DNA of 64,000 nucleotides, taken from positions 62,001-126,000 of the forward strand of contig JAOATE010000003.1 of the NCBI GenBank assembly GCA_030158305.1, read 5' to 3'. The stretch is from Burkholderiaceae bacterium. GTDB taxonomy: Bacteria > Pseudomonadota > Gammaproteobacteria > Burkholderiales > Burkholderiaceae_B. The notes under the pieces were generated by a model that had not been told where the DNA came from, did no database searches, and was given only the letters and a program-made list of their open reading frames with translations. The position numbers and the translations under genes are program-made. This document shows, one piece after another, positions 35,259 to 45,006 of this stretch (position 1 is the first letter of the stretch; every line of letters begins with the position of its first letter).

Positions 35259-35922
35259 GGCAGTTAAACGTTGGCCAGATGTGCCGGCTGTTTATGGGTG
35301 GCTTTCTTTGACTCCGCGTGGCGAATGGAAGCTTCATCCTCTAGGTGACGCGCAAGCAGGTGGGCTTGGACAAGGCATCAGCAACACTCAAATCCTGGGG
35401 TTTATGGATCGCAATTATGCCGATCAACCCGATGGCGCTTGGTTTTTTCAAAATGGTCCACAGCGTGTATTTGTTCGCTTAGATGCGGCGCCGCTCATAG
35501 TGCATGTCGATCCAAACCATCAGACCCTCACGACACATCACGGGAAAACGCTCCAACAGGTCTCTCATTGGTATTGCGATGAAACGGGACAACTTTACGC
35601 AAAAACCGATTGCGGTCCGGCTCGTATTGACGACCGTGATCTGCAGGTGTTGGCAGAGATCTTGCGCAGCGCAGAGGGGCTCACTTTGTTTGATTTGTTC
35701 GAAGCCTTTGAATTGAGCGAGGCGCAACAATCCGGAGGGTCAGAGCGGTCTGCCTGGACACACACGCTGTCAGACCCCCTGAAACAATATCCAGCGCTCA
35801 GCCATGCCGCCCCCTTACGTTTTTTAAAGGCCGCCGAGATCCCCCACGCTTTGCACTTTATCCCTAACCCTGGCCCCACAGCTGTCCTTTCTCCCTCCCT
35901 TGGCCGTAAAATAGCGCCATGA
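35239..35922 (+). CDS. conserved hypothetical protein, DUF2946-unrelated, family not assigned
   Basis: 227-aa ORF overlapping the MFS gene by 20 nt and the NUDIX gene by 4 nt; VYGWLSLTPRGEWKLHP..., likely co-translated. Confidence 0.82.
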   Translation: MDQSVLEAVKRWPDVPAVYGWLSLTPRGEWKLHPLGDAQAGGLGQGISNTQILGFMDRNYADQPDGAWFFQNGPQRVFVRLDAAPLIVHVDPNHQTLTTHHGKTLQQVSHWYCDETGQLYAKTDCGPARIDDRDLQVLAEILRSAEGLTLFDLFEAFELSEAQQSGGSERSAWTHTLSDPLKQYPALSHAAPLRFLKAAEIPHALHFIPNPGPTAVLSPSLGRKIAP

Positions 35923-36497
35923 GCCACGATCCTAGCTTTTACTTTCCCGCCCCTCGCGAACAAAAGTTCTGCAGTCAATGCGGCACTCCCAACACCAATC
36001 GTTTACTCGAGGGTGACAATCGCAAGCGAGATGTTTGTGAGAATTGCGGTGCGGTTCATTATCAAAATCCCCGTTTAGTAGTGGGGACTTTGCCGGTGTG
36101 GGGAGACAAAGTTCTCTTGTGCCTCAGAGCCATCGAACCGCGCGCCAACACTTGGACGCTCCCCGCTGGTTTTATGGAGCTCAACGAGAGTATGTCCCAA
36201 GGAGCCGAGCGCGAAACCCAAGAAGAAGCAGGCGTCAAGATCGCGCTTGGAAAGTTGTATACGGCAATCGATATCCCTCAGGTGGATCAAGTGCATGTGT
36301 ACTTTTTGGCTGAGGCCTTAGGCCCCGAACTTGACCCGGGTCCTGAGACACTCGAGGCTCGCTGGTTTGGCTTGGACGAAATCCCCTGGGATAACTTAGC
36401 GTTTCGCTCTGTTTCCACTTCGCTCAAACACTACATTCGTGATCGCTCTCACGGTCATTTTGAGATGCATCATTATTCGCTCGCGCTGAATCGTTAG
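35919..36497 (+). CDS. NUDIX hydrolase with N-terminal zinc ribbon
   Basis: CSQCGT...CENCG zinc ribbon; Nudix box GFMELNESMSQGAERETQEEAGV. Confidence 0.94.
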   Translation: MSHDPSFYFPAPREQKFCSQCGTPNTNRLLEGDNRKRDVCENCGAVHYQNPRLVVGTLPVWGDKVLLCLRAIEPRANTWTLPAGFMELNESMSQGAERETQEEAGVKIALGKLYTAIDIPQVDQVHVYFLAEALGPELDPGPETLEARWFGLDEIPWDNLAFRSVSTSLKHYIRDRSHGHFEMHHYSLALNR

Positions 36498-36530
36498 CCC
36501 ACCCGCGCAACTGAGGACTCAGGCGTTATT

Positions 36531-37286
36531 GTGAATCTCACCTGGCTTGACCTCGACACCCCTTTTCCGTCCGTGACGCAGGCGCTGACAGACCCGCCGG
36601 GTCTTGTGGCCGCAGGTGCGGACCTCTCCATTGCGCGTTTGCGTGCAGCCTATTCCCAGGGAATTTTCCCTTGGTTCTCAGAGCACGAACCTCCCCTTTG
36701 GTGGTCGCCAGATCCTCGCATGGTTTTAAAGTGTGATGATCTTCACCTCTCGCACTCACTCAAAAAGCGTTTGCGTCAAATTAACCGTGCGCAAGCGTGT
36801 GGTGATTTTTCTATTGTCGTCACCGTCGATACCGCTTTCAGTGCGGTGATTCGCGGATGTGCGCGTTCGTCACAAAACGGACAACCAGGCACCTGGATTA
36901 CGCAAGAAATGAGGCTGGCTTATGAAGCCTGGCATCTGCTTGGTCAAGCGCACAGCATTGAAACCTGGCTAAACGGAGAGCTCGTCGGAGGCTTATATGG
37001 CATCAATCTCGGCCAGATGTTTTTCGGCGAGTCGATGTTTAGTCGCGCGGACGATGCCTCCAAAATCGCCTTTGCGCATTTGGTTCCCTTTTTAAAACAA
37101 AACGGTGTGGAATGGATTGACTGTCAAATGAAAACAGCCCATCTTGCCTCGCTTGGTGCTGCAGTCGTACCAAGAGCGGACTTTATTGCGCACATAGAAT
37201 CCCGAGTGACGCAGCCAGACCTGACTTGGCGTCCCGGTCGTTTAGACCTACAGGGACAATGGCATCCACTGTCCACAACCCCTTGA
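36531..37286 (+). CDS. aat: leucyl/phenylalanyl-tRNA--protein transferase
   Basis: [55 protein letters not shown]. Confidence 0.97.
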   Translation: MNLTWLDLDTPFPSVTQALTDPPGLVAAGADLSIARLRAAYSQGIFPWFSEHEPPLWWSPDPRMVLKCDDLHLSHSLKKRLRQINRAQACGDFSIVVTVDTAFSAVIRGCARSSQNGQPGTWITQEMRLAYEAWHLLGQAHSIETWLNGELVGGLYGINLGQMFFGESMFSRADDASKIAFAHLVPFLKQNGVEWIDCQMKTAHLASLGAAVVPRADFIAHIESRVTQPDLTWRPGRLDLQGQWHPLSTTP

Positions 37287-37338
37287 TTTGTACTATTCTC
37301 AACAGCATGAGTTTCTGCCTTTAATCCTGGTGTCATGC

Positions 37339-38061
37339 ATGAGCCAAATCAAGGAACTACCCTTCGCCACCTTGCAGTTTTATGCCACGGCACCCTATCC
37401 GTGCAGCTACTTGCCTGGGCGGCAGGCCCGCTCACAAGTGGCAGCACCCGGGCATCTCATCCAGTCCGACACCTATTCACAACTGATTGATCAAGGTTTT
37501 CGTCGCAGTGGTCTGTTTACCTATCGACCACACTGCGATGACTGTCAGGCCTGCACTCCTGTGCGGATCAATGTTGAGCAATTTGCGCCCACTCGGACCC
37601 AAGCACGTGCGCTCAAGCGCCACAAGGATCTGCGTCCGCTTGTTGCTGAACTCACTTGGTCTGAGGAACACTACGCACTCTACTCTCGCTATCAAGCCCG
37701 ACGACATCCTCAGGGCGGCATGGATGAAGATAGTCGTCAGCAATATGGTGAATTTCTGCTTGCCAGCCGCGTCAATACTCGACTTGTGGAGTTCCGCGAT
37801 CAAGACGGTATGCTTCAAATGGTGTCGATTATTGACGTGCTGGAACAGGGTCTTTCATCGGTTTATACCTTTTACGATCCTGACACGCGCGGCAGTCTTG
37901 GGACCTACGGCATTTTGTGGCAGATCCAGCAATGTCGGCAATTGAACCTGCCCTGGCTGTATCTGGGGTATTGGATCGAACACAGCGAAAAAATGGCCTA
38001 CAAAGCGCTCTTTAAGCCCGCCCAATACAGAATAAACGGTCAATGGCAGTCTGACCGTTAA
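37339..38061 (+). CDS. bpt: aspartate/glutamate leucyltransferase (arginyltransferase family)
   Basis: [65 protein letters not shown]. Confidence 0.95.
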   Translation: MSQIKELPFATLQFYATAPYPCSYLPGRQARSQVAAPGHLIQSDTYSQLIDQGFRRSGLFTYRPHCDDCQACTPVRINVEQFAPTRTQARALKRHKDLRPLVAELTWSEEHYALYSRYQARRHPQGGMDEDSRQQYGEFLLASRVNTRLVEFRDQDGMLQMVSIIDVLEQGLSSVYTFYDPDTRGSLGTYGILWQIQQCRQLNLPWLYLGYWIEHSEKMAYKALFKPAQYRINGQWQSDR

Positions 38062-38113
38062 AATACCTTTCTTATTTCATCTCGTCACGATACCGCCCGA
38101 GGCACCGAGTCAT

Positions 38114-39163
38114 ATGTCCATCTTATTTCAAGCCTACCCTCTCGCACGCCATGCACTGTTTGCCATGGATGCCGAAGCCGCGCATGAGGCAACGCTGAGC
38201 GCCTTACAGCGCGCCTACGATTGCTCGCTGACACGCGGCTTCATGCACAGCCAAGTGCTGGTGCCGACAACCTTGATGGGATTGACGTTGCAAAACCCTG
38301 TGGGCTTGGCGGCAGGCCTAGATAAAAATGGTGCGCATATCGATGCCATGGGCAACCTCGGCTTTGGTTTCATCGAGGTCGGCACGGTCACGCCGCGCGC
38401 TCAACCGGGCAACCCTAAACCACGCATGTTTCGCTTGCCCGACTCAGAAGCACTGATTAACAGGCTAGGTTTTAACAACCAAGGCCTCGACGCATTTTTA
38501 GCGAACGTTCAACGCAGCACCTGGCGCGAACGTGGCGGCGTGATTGGTCTCAATATTGGTAAAAATGCTGATACACCCATTGAGCAAGCGGCCGATGACT
38601 ACCTGATCGGCTTGTCTGGCGTGTACCCGCATGCCGACTACATTACCGTCAACATTTCCTCACCCAACACAAAAAATCTGAGGGCCCTTCAGGGTGAGCA
38701 CGAGCTCGATCAACTGTTGTCACAGTTGGCCACACGACGCCTGGCGCTGGCTCAGCAACATCAGAAACGTGTGCCACTCGCCGTCAAAATTGCACCAGAT
38801 TTGACCGAGGAACAAATCGACATCATTGCCGAAGTGCTTCCACGTCACGGGATTGATGGTGTGATTGCGACCAATACAACATTGGCCAGAGAGGCTGTAC
38901 TGGGACAAAAACACGCTGATGAAGCGGGCGGACTCTCAGGTGCTCCGCTGCATGCCAGATCGCTTGAGGTGATTGGTCGCTTGCGTGCCAAATTGGGTGC
39001 TGATTTCGCCATCATTGGTGTAGGCGGCATTATGTCTGGCAAGCATGCTGCAGAGAAAATAGCAGCGGGTGCCAATGCAGTTCAGCTCTACACTGGATTG
39101 ATCTATCGTGGCCCGAGCCTGGTGGGCGAATGCGCCAAAGAAATTGGTCGCCAACGTCGTTAG
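38114..39163 (+). CDS. pyrD: dihydroorotate dehydrogenase (quinone), class 2
   Basis: [61 protein letters not shown]. Confidence 0.98.
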   Translation: MSILFQAYPLARHALFAMDAEAAHEATLSALQRAYDCSLTRGFMHSQVLVPTTLMGLTLQNPVGLAAGLDKNGAHIDAMGNLGFGFIEVGTVTPRAQPGNPKPRMFRLPDSEALINRLGFNNQGLDAFLANVQRSTWRERGGVIGLNIGKNADTPIEQAADDYLIGLSGVYPHADYITVNISSPNTKNLRALQGEHELDQLLSQLATRRLALAQQHQKRVPLAVKIAPDLTEEQIDIIAEVLPRHGIDGVIATNTTLAREAVLGQKHADEAGGLSGAPLHARSLEVIGRLRAKLGADFAIIGVGGIMSGKHAAEKIAAGANAVQLYTGLIYRGPSLVGECAKEIGRQRR

Positions 39164-39186
39164 ATTCTTTTTTGAGACGCTAAAAG

Positions 39187-39220
39187 AAAAACACCTCAAT
39201 GACACATTGAGGTGTTTTTT
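39187..39220. terminator. bidirectional terminator between pyrD and phasin
   Basis: AAAAACACCTCAATG-ACA-CATTGAGGTGTTTTTT. Confidence 0.9.
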
Positions 39221-39240
39221 ATGACCGACATAACCAACTA

Positions 39241-39816
39241 TTAGGCAGCGCGACGACCGCGGGTAGCGGACTTGGCGACTTCGGCAGCCTCGCCAGCTGC
39301 TTTGAACGTGGCGCTTGTGGCAGCTGCCAGATTCTTTTCAGCGACTTCGGCGGCCTGTTTGGCAGCTTTGGTCATGGAATCAAAGGCAGTGTTGGCCTGA
39401 ACCAAACCGCTTTTGAGCATGGCAACGGCACTTTCCGAACCGGCAGGTGCGTGTTGTGTCAGCTGCTCAATCGCGTCGTGCATGTGCTTTTTGCCTTCGG
39501 CAAGCTGAGCTTCGCCAAGCTTGGCCAAATCTGCCTGAACAGAAGTGACGATGTCATACACATGCTTGCTGTAAGCCATCGCTTTTTCTGCATTGGGCTG
39601 AACGAGCGTGGATGTCATAGCCACCGCTTCTTGGGCATCTTTGATGCTGGCGGCATGCTGTGACTTCTCTGACACATCGTCAAGCGTCGCCTTGATGGCT
39701 TTTAAGTTCAAGTCGACCAGCTTTTCAAAGCCGCCGAATACTGAACTCTGAATGGAAACCAGTGCTTCGATTGCTGCTTTCTGGCTATTTAGAACTTGCT
39801 GAGGAATCGCGGACAT
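39241..39816 (-). CDS. phasin family protein (PHA granule-associated)
   Basis: 191 aa, helical, Ala-rich C-terminus, KAAIEALVSIQSSVFGGFEKLVDLNLKAIKATLDD; start at MSAIPQQ. Confidence 0.93.
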   Translation of the reverse strand: MSAIPQQVLNSQKAAIEALVSIQSSVFGGFEKLVDLNLKAIKATLDDVSEKSQHAASIKDAQEAVAMTSTLVQPNAEKAMAYSKHVYDIVTSVQADLAKLGEAQLAEGKKHMHDAIEQLTQHAPAGSESAVAMLKSGLVQANTAFDSMTKAAKQAAEVAEKNLAAATSATFKAAGEAAEVAKSATRGRRAA

Positions 39817-39867
39817 GGTGTTCTCCTGAAATTGGGGGATGCGCTTGATCAAACATCTTGCATAAAC

Positions 39868-39942
39868 TTTTGTTGCAGCGCACAAACTTCATTGTAGCCC
39901 CCTAAATTCTCATGTCAACACTTTTTTGTTGCGATGCACAAA
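39868..39942 (-). promoter_or_regulatory. phasin promoter with two operator palindromes
   Basis: - strand TTGACA(39918-39913)-N16-TACAAT(39896-39891); copies of TTTTGTTGC-N3-GCACAAA (+ strand) at 39868-39886 and 39924-39942. Confidence 0.75.
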
Positions 39943-39953
39943 AACGACAATCC

Positions 39954-40811
39954 CTAAGTGCTCAGACCCGCGTCATAGCCGAGTGCCTCTGAAATTTTGC
40001 CTGCTGTGGCCACCAACTGTGGAATCCAGGCGTCTTCGAGCCGACCAGAAGGTGCAGAAATAGATAAGCCTGCGACGAGTTTGCCCGTATCGTCGTAAAT
40101 CCCTGCTGCGATGCAGCGCACGCCTAGCTCGAGCTCTTCGTTATCACGGGCATAACCATGTTGACGGACTAAAGAAAGCTCTCGCTCAAGCGCTTCAAGA
40201 GATGTGATGCTGTTGACCGTACTGCCTGCAAGGTGCGTTCGCGCAGCATAGGCGCGGACTTGACGCGTATCAACGGCCGAGAGAAAAAGCTTGCCGTTAG
40301 AGGTCAAGTGCAGCGGCGCTCTGCCACCAATGGCGCGCACCACTTGCATCCCTGAGCGCTCACTCCAGGCTCGATCGATATAAACAATTTCGTCACCTTG
40401 CTGAACTGAAAGGTTGACCGTTTGACCTGTCAGCACATGCAAAGCCTGCATGGCATCGATTGCAGCCTCCCGAACATTCAGGCGCCCTTTGACAAGCGAG
40501 CCAAGCTCAAGGAGTCGCATACCCAGTTGATACAAACCACTGTCGACACGATCCACATAACGTCCCAACACGAGATCATTCAAAATACGATGCGCGGTAG
40601 AGGAATGGAGCCCTGTTGCCTTGGACAAGTCTTTTAAGGCAACGGGATCGGGCTGGGCGGCTAAGGCGTCGAGTAAAGCGGTCGCACGTTCGAGCACCTG
40701 AATCGCCATGCCTAAGCCTGCGTTTGAAGCACTCAAGGAGTTCGAATCGGCTGACACTACCGCTTGGTGTTGGGCAGCAACCTGCGGCCGGGCGGAATGA
40801 GATGAATTCAT
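39954..40811 (-). CDS. IclR family transcriptional regulator
   Basis: wHTH VALKDLSKATGLHSSTAHRILNDLVLGRYVDRV; IclR effector domain. Confidence 0.94.
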   Translation of the reverse strand: MNSSHSARPQVAAQHQAVVSADSNSLSASNAGLGMAIQVLERATALLDALAAQPDPVALKDLSKATGLHSSTAHRILNDLVLGRYVDRVDSGLYQLGMRLLELGSLVKGRLNVREAAIDAMQALHVLTGQTVNLSVQQGDEIVYIDRAWSERSGMQVVRAIGGRAPLHLTSNGKLFLSAVDTRQVRAYAARTHLAGSTVNSITSLEALERELSLVRQHGYARDNEELELGVRCIAAGIYDDTGKLVAGLSISAPSGRLEDAWIPQLVATAGKISEALGYDAGLST

Positions 40812-40820
40812 GGAACGGGT

Positions 40821-40843
40821 CCTCTATTGCAACGCAACAGAGG
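40821..40843. promoter_or_regulatory. palindromic operator candidate upstream of iclR-type gene
   Basis: CCTCTATTGC-AAC-GCAACAGAGG, 9/10 matched arms, 9 nt upstream of the start codon. Confidence 0.5.
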
Positions 40844-40868
40844 ATATTCTATCCCATATTGTGAAAAA

Positions 40869-41681
40869 TCACTTGGCAGGAGGGTCGTAACGACCACCCA
40901 AACGTAAGGCTTCCGCTCTCAAAAACTCCAGTGCCTCAGCCGCTACCGCCGCTTCACCTTTTACGCCGAGCTCGATATGCGGCACGCCGCCGCCATCACC
41001 GACGGAAGGCAAACTAAAGGCCCGCACGCCCGGCCACTTTTGCTCAAGCGCCTCGAGGGCCGGGGTAATGCGCGACTCGGGCATGCTGTAGACGATAAAA
41101 GAGTGCTCGGTGTGGTCTTCTTTGTTGTGCAAATGGGCATAGCGACTATCAAGTGTAGCCTCGAGCATGGGCCATGCCATGACGGGAAAACCAGGCACAA
41201 ACGTATGATTTTGAATATGGAAACCTGGGATGCGGTTAAAGGGATTGACTACCGCTTCGCAACCCTCTGGGAAAAATCCCATTTGTAGTCGCTGGATATT
41301 TTCCGGAGCAGTCATGTCGGCAGTCCCCTGACCTTTTGCAGCATTTTCCTCACAACGAATCGTGATTTGCTCTTGGGCAAACGGGTGCAGTACCAAAGGG
41401 CGACCCAACGCGGCAGCAGCGGCTTGACGTGTATGGTCATCGGGGGTGGCACCGATGCCGCCACAACAAAACACAATGTCATTGCCGGCAAAACTACGGG
41501 TCAAGGCTTCGGTCAACGCTGCGCGATCATCCGACAGAATCTCTACCCATGAAAGCTGTAAGCCACGCGCGCCCAATAGCTCGACAACCTTAGGGAAATG
41601 TTTGTCCTGTCGACGACCAGACAGAATTTCGTCACCGACAACGATCAAACCAAAACGTGCTTTGTCTTGAGAACCCGACAT
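40869..41681 (-). CDS. molybdopterin-binding domain protein (CinA N-terminal-like)
   Basis: FGLIVVGDEILSGRRQDKHF; FCCGGIGATPDDHTRQAAAAALGRPL. Confidence 0.92.
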   Translation of the reverse strand: MSGSQDKARFGLIVVGDEILSGRRQDKHFPKVVELLGARGLQLSWVEILSDDRAALTEALTRSFAGNDIVFCCGGIGATPDDHTRQAAAAALGRPLVLHPFAQEQITIRCEENAAKGQGTADMTAPENIQRLQMGFFPEGCEAVVNPFNRIPGFHIQNHTFVPGFPVMAWPMLEATLDSRYAHLHNKEDHTEHSFIVYSMPESRITPALEALEQKWPGVRAFSLPSVGDGGGVPHIELGVKGEAAVAAEALEFLRAEALRLGGRYDPPAK

Positions 41682-41770
41682 ATGCTTTCCAGTAAAAATT
41701 CAGCGAAATTATCTAGTATTTCAGCACAAAATTAGCTTTTGCCTTTTTCCGCGATCAGAAAATATAAGGT

Positions 41771-42580
41771 TTAGAGATCCAGCGTTTTTTCAGCTCTGAG
41801 GCGCTGCAGGGCGTCCAGACCATAGTGGGTATAGACCAGACCCGAAAAGACAGGCAGGAAAATCCATGCGGGAGGGACTAAATTGATCACGGCGCAACAC
41901 ATGCCAATCGTCCAAAAGCCAGTGCCATGGCGCTCAATGAGCAACGTGCGCTCTTGGGTCGTCGCATGCTCAACAATCGCATCAATCCGCATGATGCGTG
42001 AAAAAGCAAACGTCCACCAGAGCAAAGACACGAGCAACCCCAGAGGTGGAAACAACCAAAACGGCAAGGTTAGGATCCAGCCCAGCACGAACACCACACT
42101 GACCCACACGGCATTCCAGACGCTCACGACGAGTGCATTTTGGCCTTGCAGTGCCAAACCCGGAAAGTGTTGGCGTGAGACGTGCGTCACAACAAGAGGC
42201 ATGACAAAAATAGCCGCGACTGTGAGCCCCAGGATTCCAGAGATTGGCAAGAGCACCATCAGCACGATAAAAAAGACCAGCGAGGATTGAATCCCCTCTA
42301 AAGAAAACAACCCTTTCGAAACCAGCCACTCATTAGCCGCAATCAAGGCCGAAGTTTCGCTCAACATCTGATTCAGCCAGTTTTTAAGTGGGCTCAACGC
42401 AAAGAGCATTAAAAGAATCGCCCCCACCAGCATGATTAAAAATGGCATTAAGAGGGCGAAGAGCATCCGCGGATGCACCTGTGACACCAGCGCACGCCAA
42501 AAGGCCTGGCCCACACCAGACAGTCCAACGGATACTGCGCGTGGGGCCTGAGGCGGCGAAACTGAATGCGGCTGTTTCAT
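41771..42580 (-). CDS. EI24 domain-containing membrane protein
   Basis: Multi-TM, WAFWRALVSQVHPRML-like N-terminus, FAFSRIMRIDAIVEHAT; start revised to MKQPHS. Confidence 0.82.
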   Translation of the reverse strand: MKQPHSVSPPQAPRAVSVGLSGVGQAFWRALVSQVHPRMLFALLMPFLIMLVGAILLMLFALSPLKNWLNQMLSETSALIAANEWLVSKGLFSLEGIQSSLVFFIVLMVLLPISGILGLTVAAIFVMPLVVTHVSRQHFPGLALQGQNALVVSVWNAVWVSVVFVLGWILTLPFWLFPPLGLLVSLLWWTFAFSRIMRIDAIVEHATTQERTLLIERHGTGFWTIGMCCAVINLVPPAWIFLPVFSGLVYTHYGLDALQRLRAEKTLDL

Positions 42581-42669
42581 GATGTCCAATCCAATAAGCG
42601 TCCAACAAAAGTCAGACTGCAATGCGTTCAATGCGGCTATCATAGACAATCATTTTGTCTCGTGCTGAC

Positions 42670-43047
42670 ATGACTTGTTATTTTCCTAACACCACTGCCT
42701 TGACCCAACGACTTGACTCTCCAGCGGTCAAGTTGGTGATCTGCTTTTGCGCAGCCTGGTGTGACACCTGTAAAGAGTATCAGCCCAAGTTTCAGGGCTT
42801 AGCCTCACAGCATCCTGAGGCGTGTTTTATATGGGTGGATATCGAGGATCACCCCGAGTTACTCGGGGATGAAGACGTTGAAAATTTTCCAACTATCGCG
42901 ATTGTTGAACACACTGCAGTGCGCTTTATGGGCACGATTTTGCCGCACATCGAACACCTTGACCGACTGATCGTCGCGATGCAAGCGCCCGGCAAATCTC
43001 AACAAACGGATCTTCCCGACAACTTGCTTTCGCTGCTCAAAGGCTAA
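42670..43047 (+). CDS. thioredoxin family protein
   Basis: CFCAAWCDTCKEYQPKF, WCDTC redox motif; start 42655 or 42670. Confidence 0.9.
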   Translation: MTCYFPNTTALTQRLDSPAVKLVICFCAAWCDTCKEYQPKFQGLASQHPEACFIWVDIEDHPELLGDEDVENFPTIAIVEHTAVRFMGTILPHIEHLDRLIVAMQAPGKSQQTDLPDNLLSLLKG

Positions 43048-43051
43048 GGCT

Positions 43052-44578
43052 TTACTCCGCTTTTTTGGGCGCTCCGCCCAGCAACAAACCCACAGCACGT
43101 TTAGCCTGAATAGCAGGCTTTTTGCCATGTGAGGCGGGGGCCTGTGCCGCAGCAATGGCTGCTGGCGAAGGCTCATAAGGCTTGAGAAAAAACTCATCAA
43201 TCGGCTTAACTGGCGCACTATAGCGACTCGGTCTCGCGCCACGTTCGCTGCCCCGCTCGCTCCCACGATCAGCACCGCGCTCACCACCGCTGCGCGGTGT
43301 GCGGGTGGGTCGCGACTCCTCTCTAACCGGAGCGCGCGTGAGTAACTCACCAGGAATCTGCAGAACTGCACGCGTCACCGGTGCCTTGATCAACTTTTCA
43401 ATATCGAGCAAGTATTTTTCTTCGGCGGGCGAAAAAAAGGAGATCGCCTCACCACTCGCACCCGCTCGCCCAGTTCGGCCAATACGATGCACGTAATCTT
43501 CGGCACTGTGCGGCAAATCGTAATTAATGACGCAAGGAACACCCGCCACATCGAGACCGCGCGCGGCAACATCGGTTGCCACGAGTACCTCGAGCTCGCC
43601 GGCTTTGAAGGCCTCGAGCGCTTTCATCCGGTCGGCTTGTGACTTGTCGCCATGGATCGACTCCGCGCGCACACCATCGAGCTCGAGTTGGCGCGCCAAG
43701 CGGCTGGTACCGATCTTGGTGTTTGAAAATACGATGACTTGTTTGAGACCACGCGATTTAACGAGGTGAACCACTGCAGCGCGCTTGGCTTCTCCCGCCA
43801 TGGCGTAGGCGATTTGCGTCACGGTATCGGCGGTCGCATTGCGCTTGGCGACTTCGAGCTCGACCGGATTTTTTAAATAAGTGCGGCCAAGCTTGCGAAT
43901 TTCATTACTGAAGGTCGCCGAGAACAACAAGGTCTGGCGCTGTGCCGGCAGGAGACGCATGATGCGATCCAAGTCGGGAAGAAAACCCATGTCTAACATG
44001 CGGTCAGCTTCGTCGAGCACCAAAATGCCAACCTGGCTCAAATTGACCGTGCGCTGCTCAACGTGGTCCAACAAGCGTCCTGGCGTGGCAATCAATACCT
44101 CACAGCCATTGCGCAAGGCTTCTTTTTGGGGACCAATGTCTACCCCACCGAATACAACGGTGGAGCGAAGCGGAGTTTTGAGGCCATAACGCTTGACACT
44201 TTCATACACTTGATCCGCCAACTCACGCGTGGGGGTCAGGATCAAGGCACGAACAGGGTGCCGAGCCGGCGATGCACTTGTATTGGCCATTGGCATCAAG
44301 CGATGCAGAATCGGCAGAGTGAACGCAGCGGTTTTTCCTGTACCAGTCTGGGCCGCGCCCATGACGTCATTGCCAGCCATCACAGAGGGCAGTGCCTGGG
44401 CCTGAATCGGTGTGGGGACGGTGTAGCCCGTATCCGCAACAGCTTGCAAAATAGCAGGATGCAGTCCGATTTCAGCAAAAGTAGGAATGGCCGGTGCAAT
44501 GTCGTCCGGTAGCGCCACAACGGGCTGTCCAGAGGGATCTGACTGGGGATGGAGAGGGGTTTGAGTATTTGAAGTCAT
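43052..44578 (-). CDS. rhlE: DEAD-box RNA helicase, RhlE-like
   Basis: AQTGTGKTAAF, PTRELADQ, DEADR, SATF, HRIGRTGRAG motifs; disordered RG/S-rich tail. Confidence 0.92.
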   Translation of the reverse strand: MTSNTQTPLHPQSDPSGQPVVALPDDIAPAIPTFAEIGLHPAILQAVADTGYTVPTPIQAQALPSVMAGNDVMGAAQTGTGKTAAFTLPILHRLMPMANTSASPARHPVRALILTPTRELADQVYESVKRYGLKTPLRSTVVFGGVDIGPQKEALRNGCEVLIATPGRLLDHVEQRTVNLSQVGILVLDEADRMLDMGFLPDLDRIMRLLPAQRQTLLFSATFSNEIRKLGRTYLKNPVELEVAKRNATADTVTQIAYAMAGEAKRAAVVHLVKSRGLKQVIVFSNTKIGTSRLARQLELDGVRAESIHGDKSQADRMKALEAFKAGELEVLVATDVAARGLDVAGVPCVINYDLPHSAEDYVHRIGRTGRAGASGEAISFFSPAEEKYLLDIEKLIKAPVTRAVLQIPGELLTRAPVREESRPTRTPRSGGERGADRGSERGSERGARPSRYSAPVKPIDEFFLKPYEPSPAAIAAAQAPASHGKKPAIQAKRAVGLLLGGAPKKAE

Positions 44579-44676
44579 TGAATTATTTAGAGAAATCAGC
44601 AGTCAGTGTAACGTAGCGCAGCAAAACTAAGCCGGTTGAGTCGGAAATATTGACTGACAAGCCATCCGCTGCCTGC

Positions 44677-45006
44677 TCAAAGACCAAATACCCACCTAGA
44701 GACCCACAGGGCTGCCATGCCAGAAACAATCAATAAAAACCCGTTTCGCGTCAAGACAAAGACCCCGACGGCGATCGCCGCAGCCAACAGGCGTAAATCG
44801 ACCTGAGGCCCGTTAATGGGGTGCCACGGCAACAACTCTGGAACAACAATCCCGGCCAGTGCCGCCAAGGGGGCATAACGCAAGGCACTCCTCAGACCGT
44901 CAGGCAGCGTAATGTGATGTCCGAAAACAAAGTACCCAGCACGACAAATCGCCGTACAAATCGCCAACAACACAATCGCGGTGTAGAGATATTGAGAGTT
45001 TCCCAT
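44677..45006 (-). CDS. AzlD domain protein (branched-chain amino acid exporter small subunit)
   Basis: MGNSQYLYTAIVLLAICTAICRAGYFV...LPDGLRSALRYAPLAALAGIVVPELL; TAATG overlap with azlC stop. Confidence 0.9.
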   Translation of the reverse strand: MGNSQYLYTAIVLLAICTAICRAGYFVFGHHITLPDGLRSALRYAPLAALAGIVVPELLPWHPINGPQVDLRLLAAAIAVGVFVLTRNGFLLIVSGMAALWVSRWVFGL

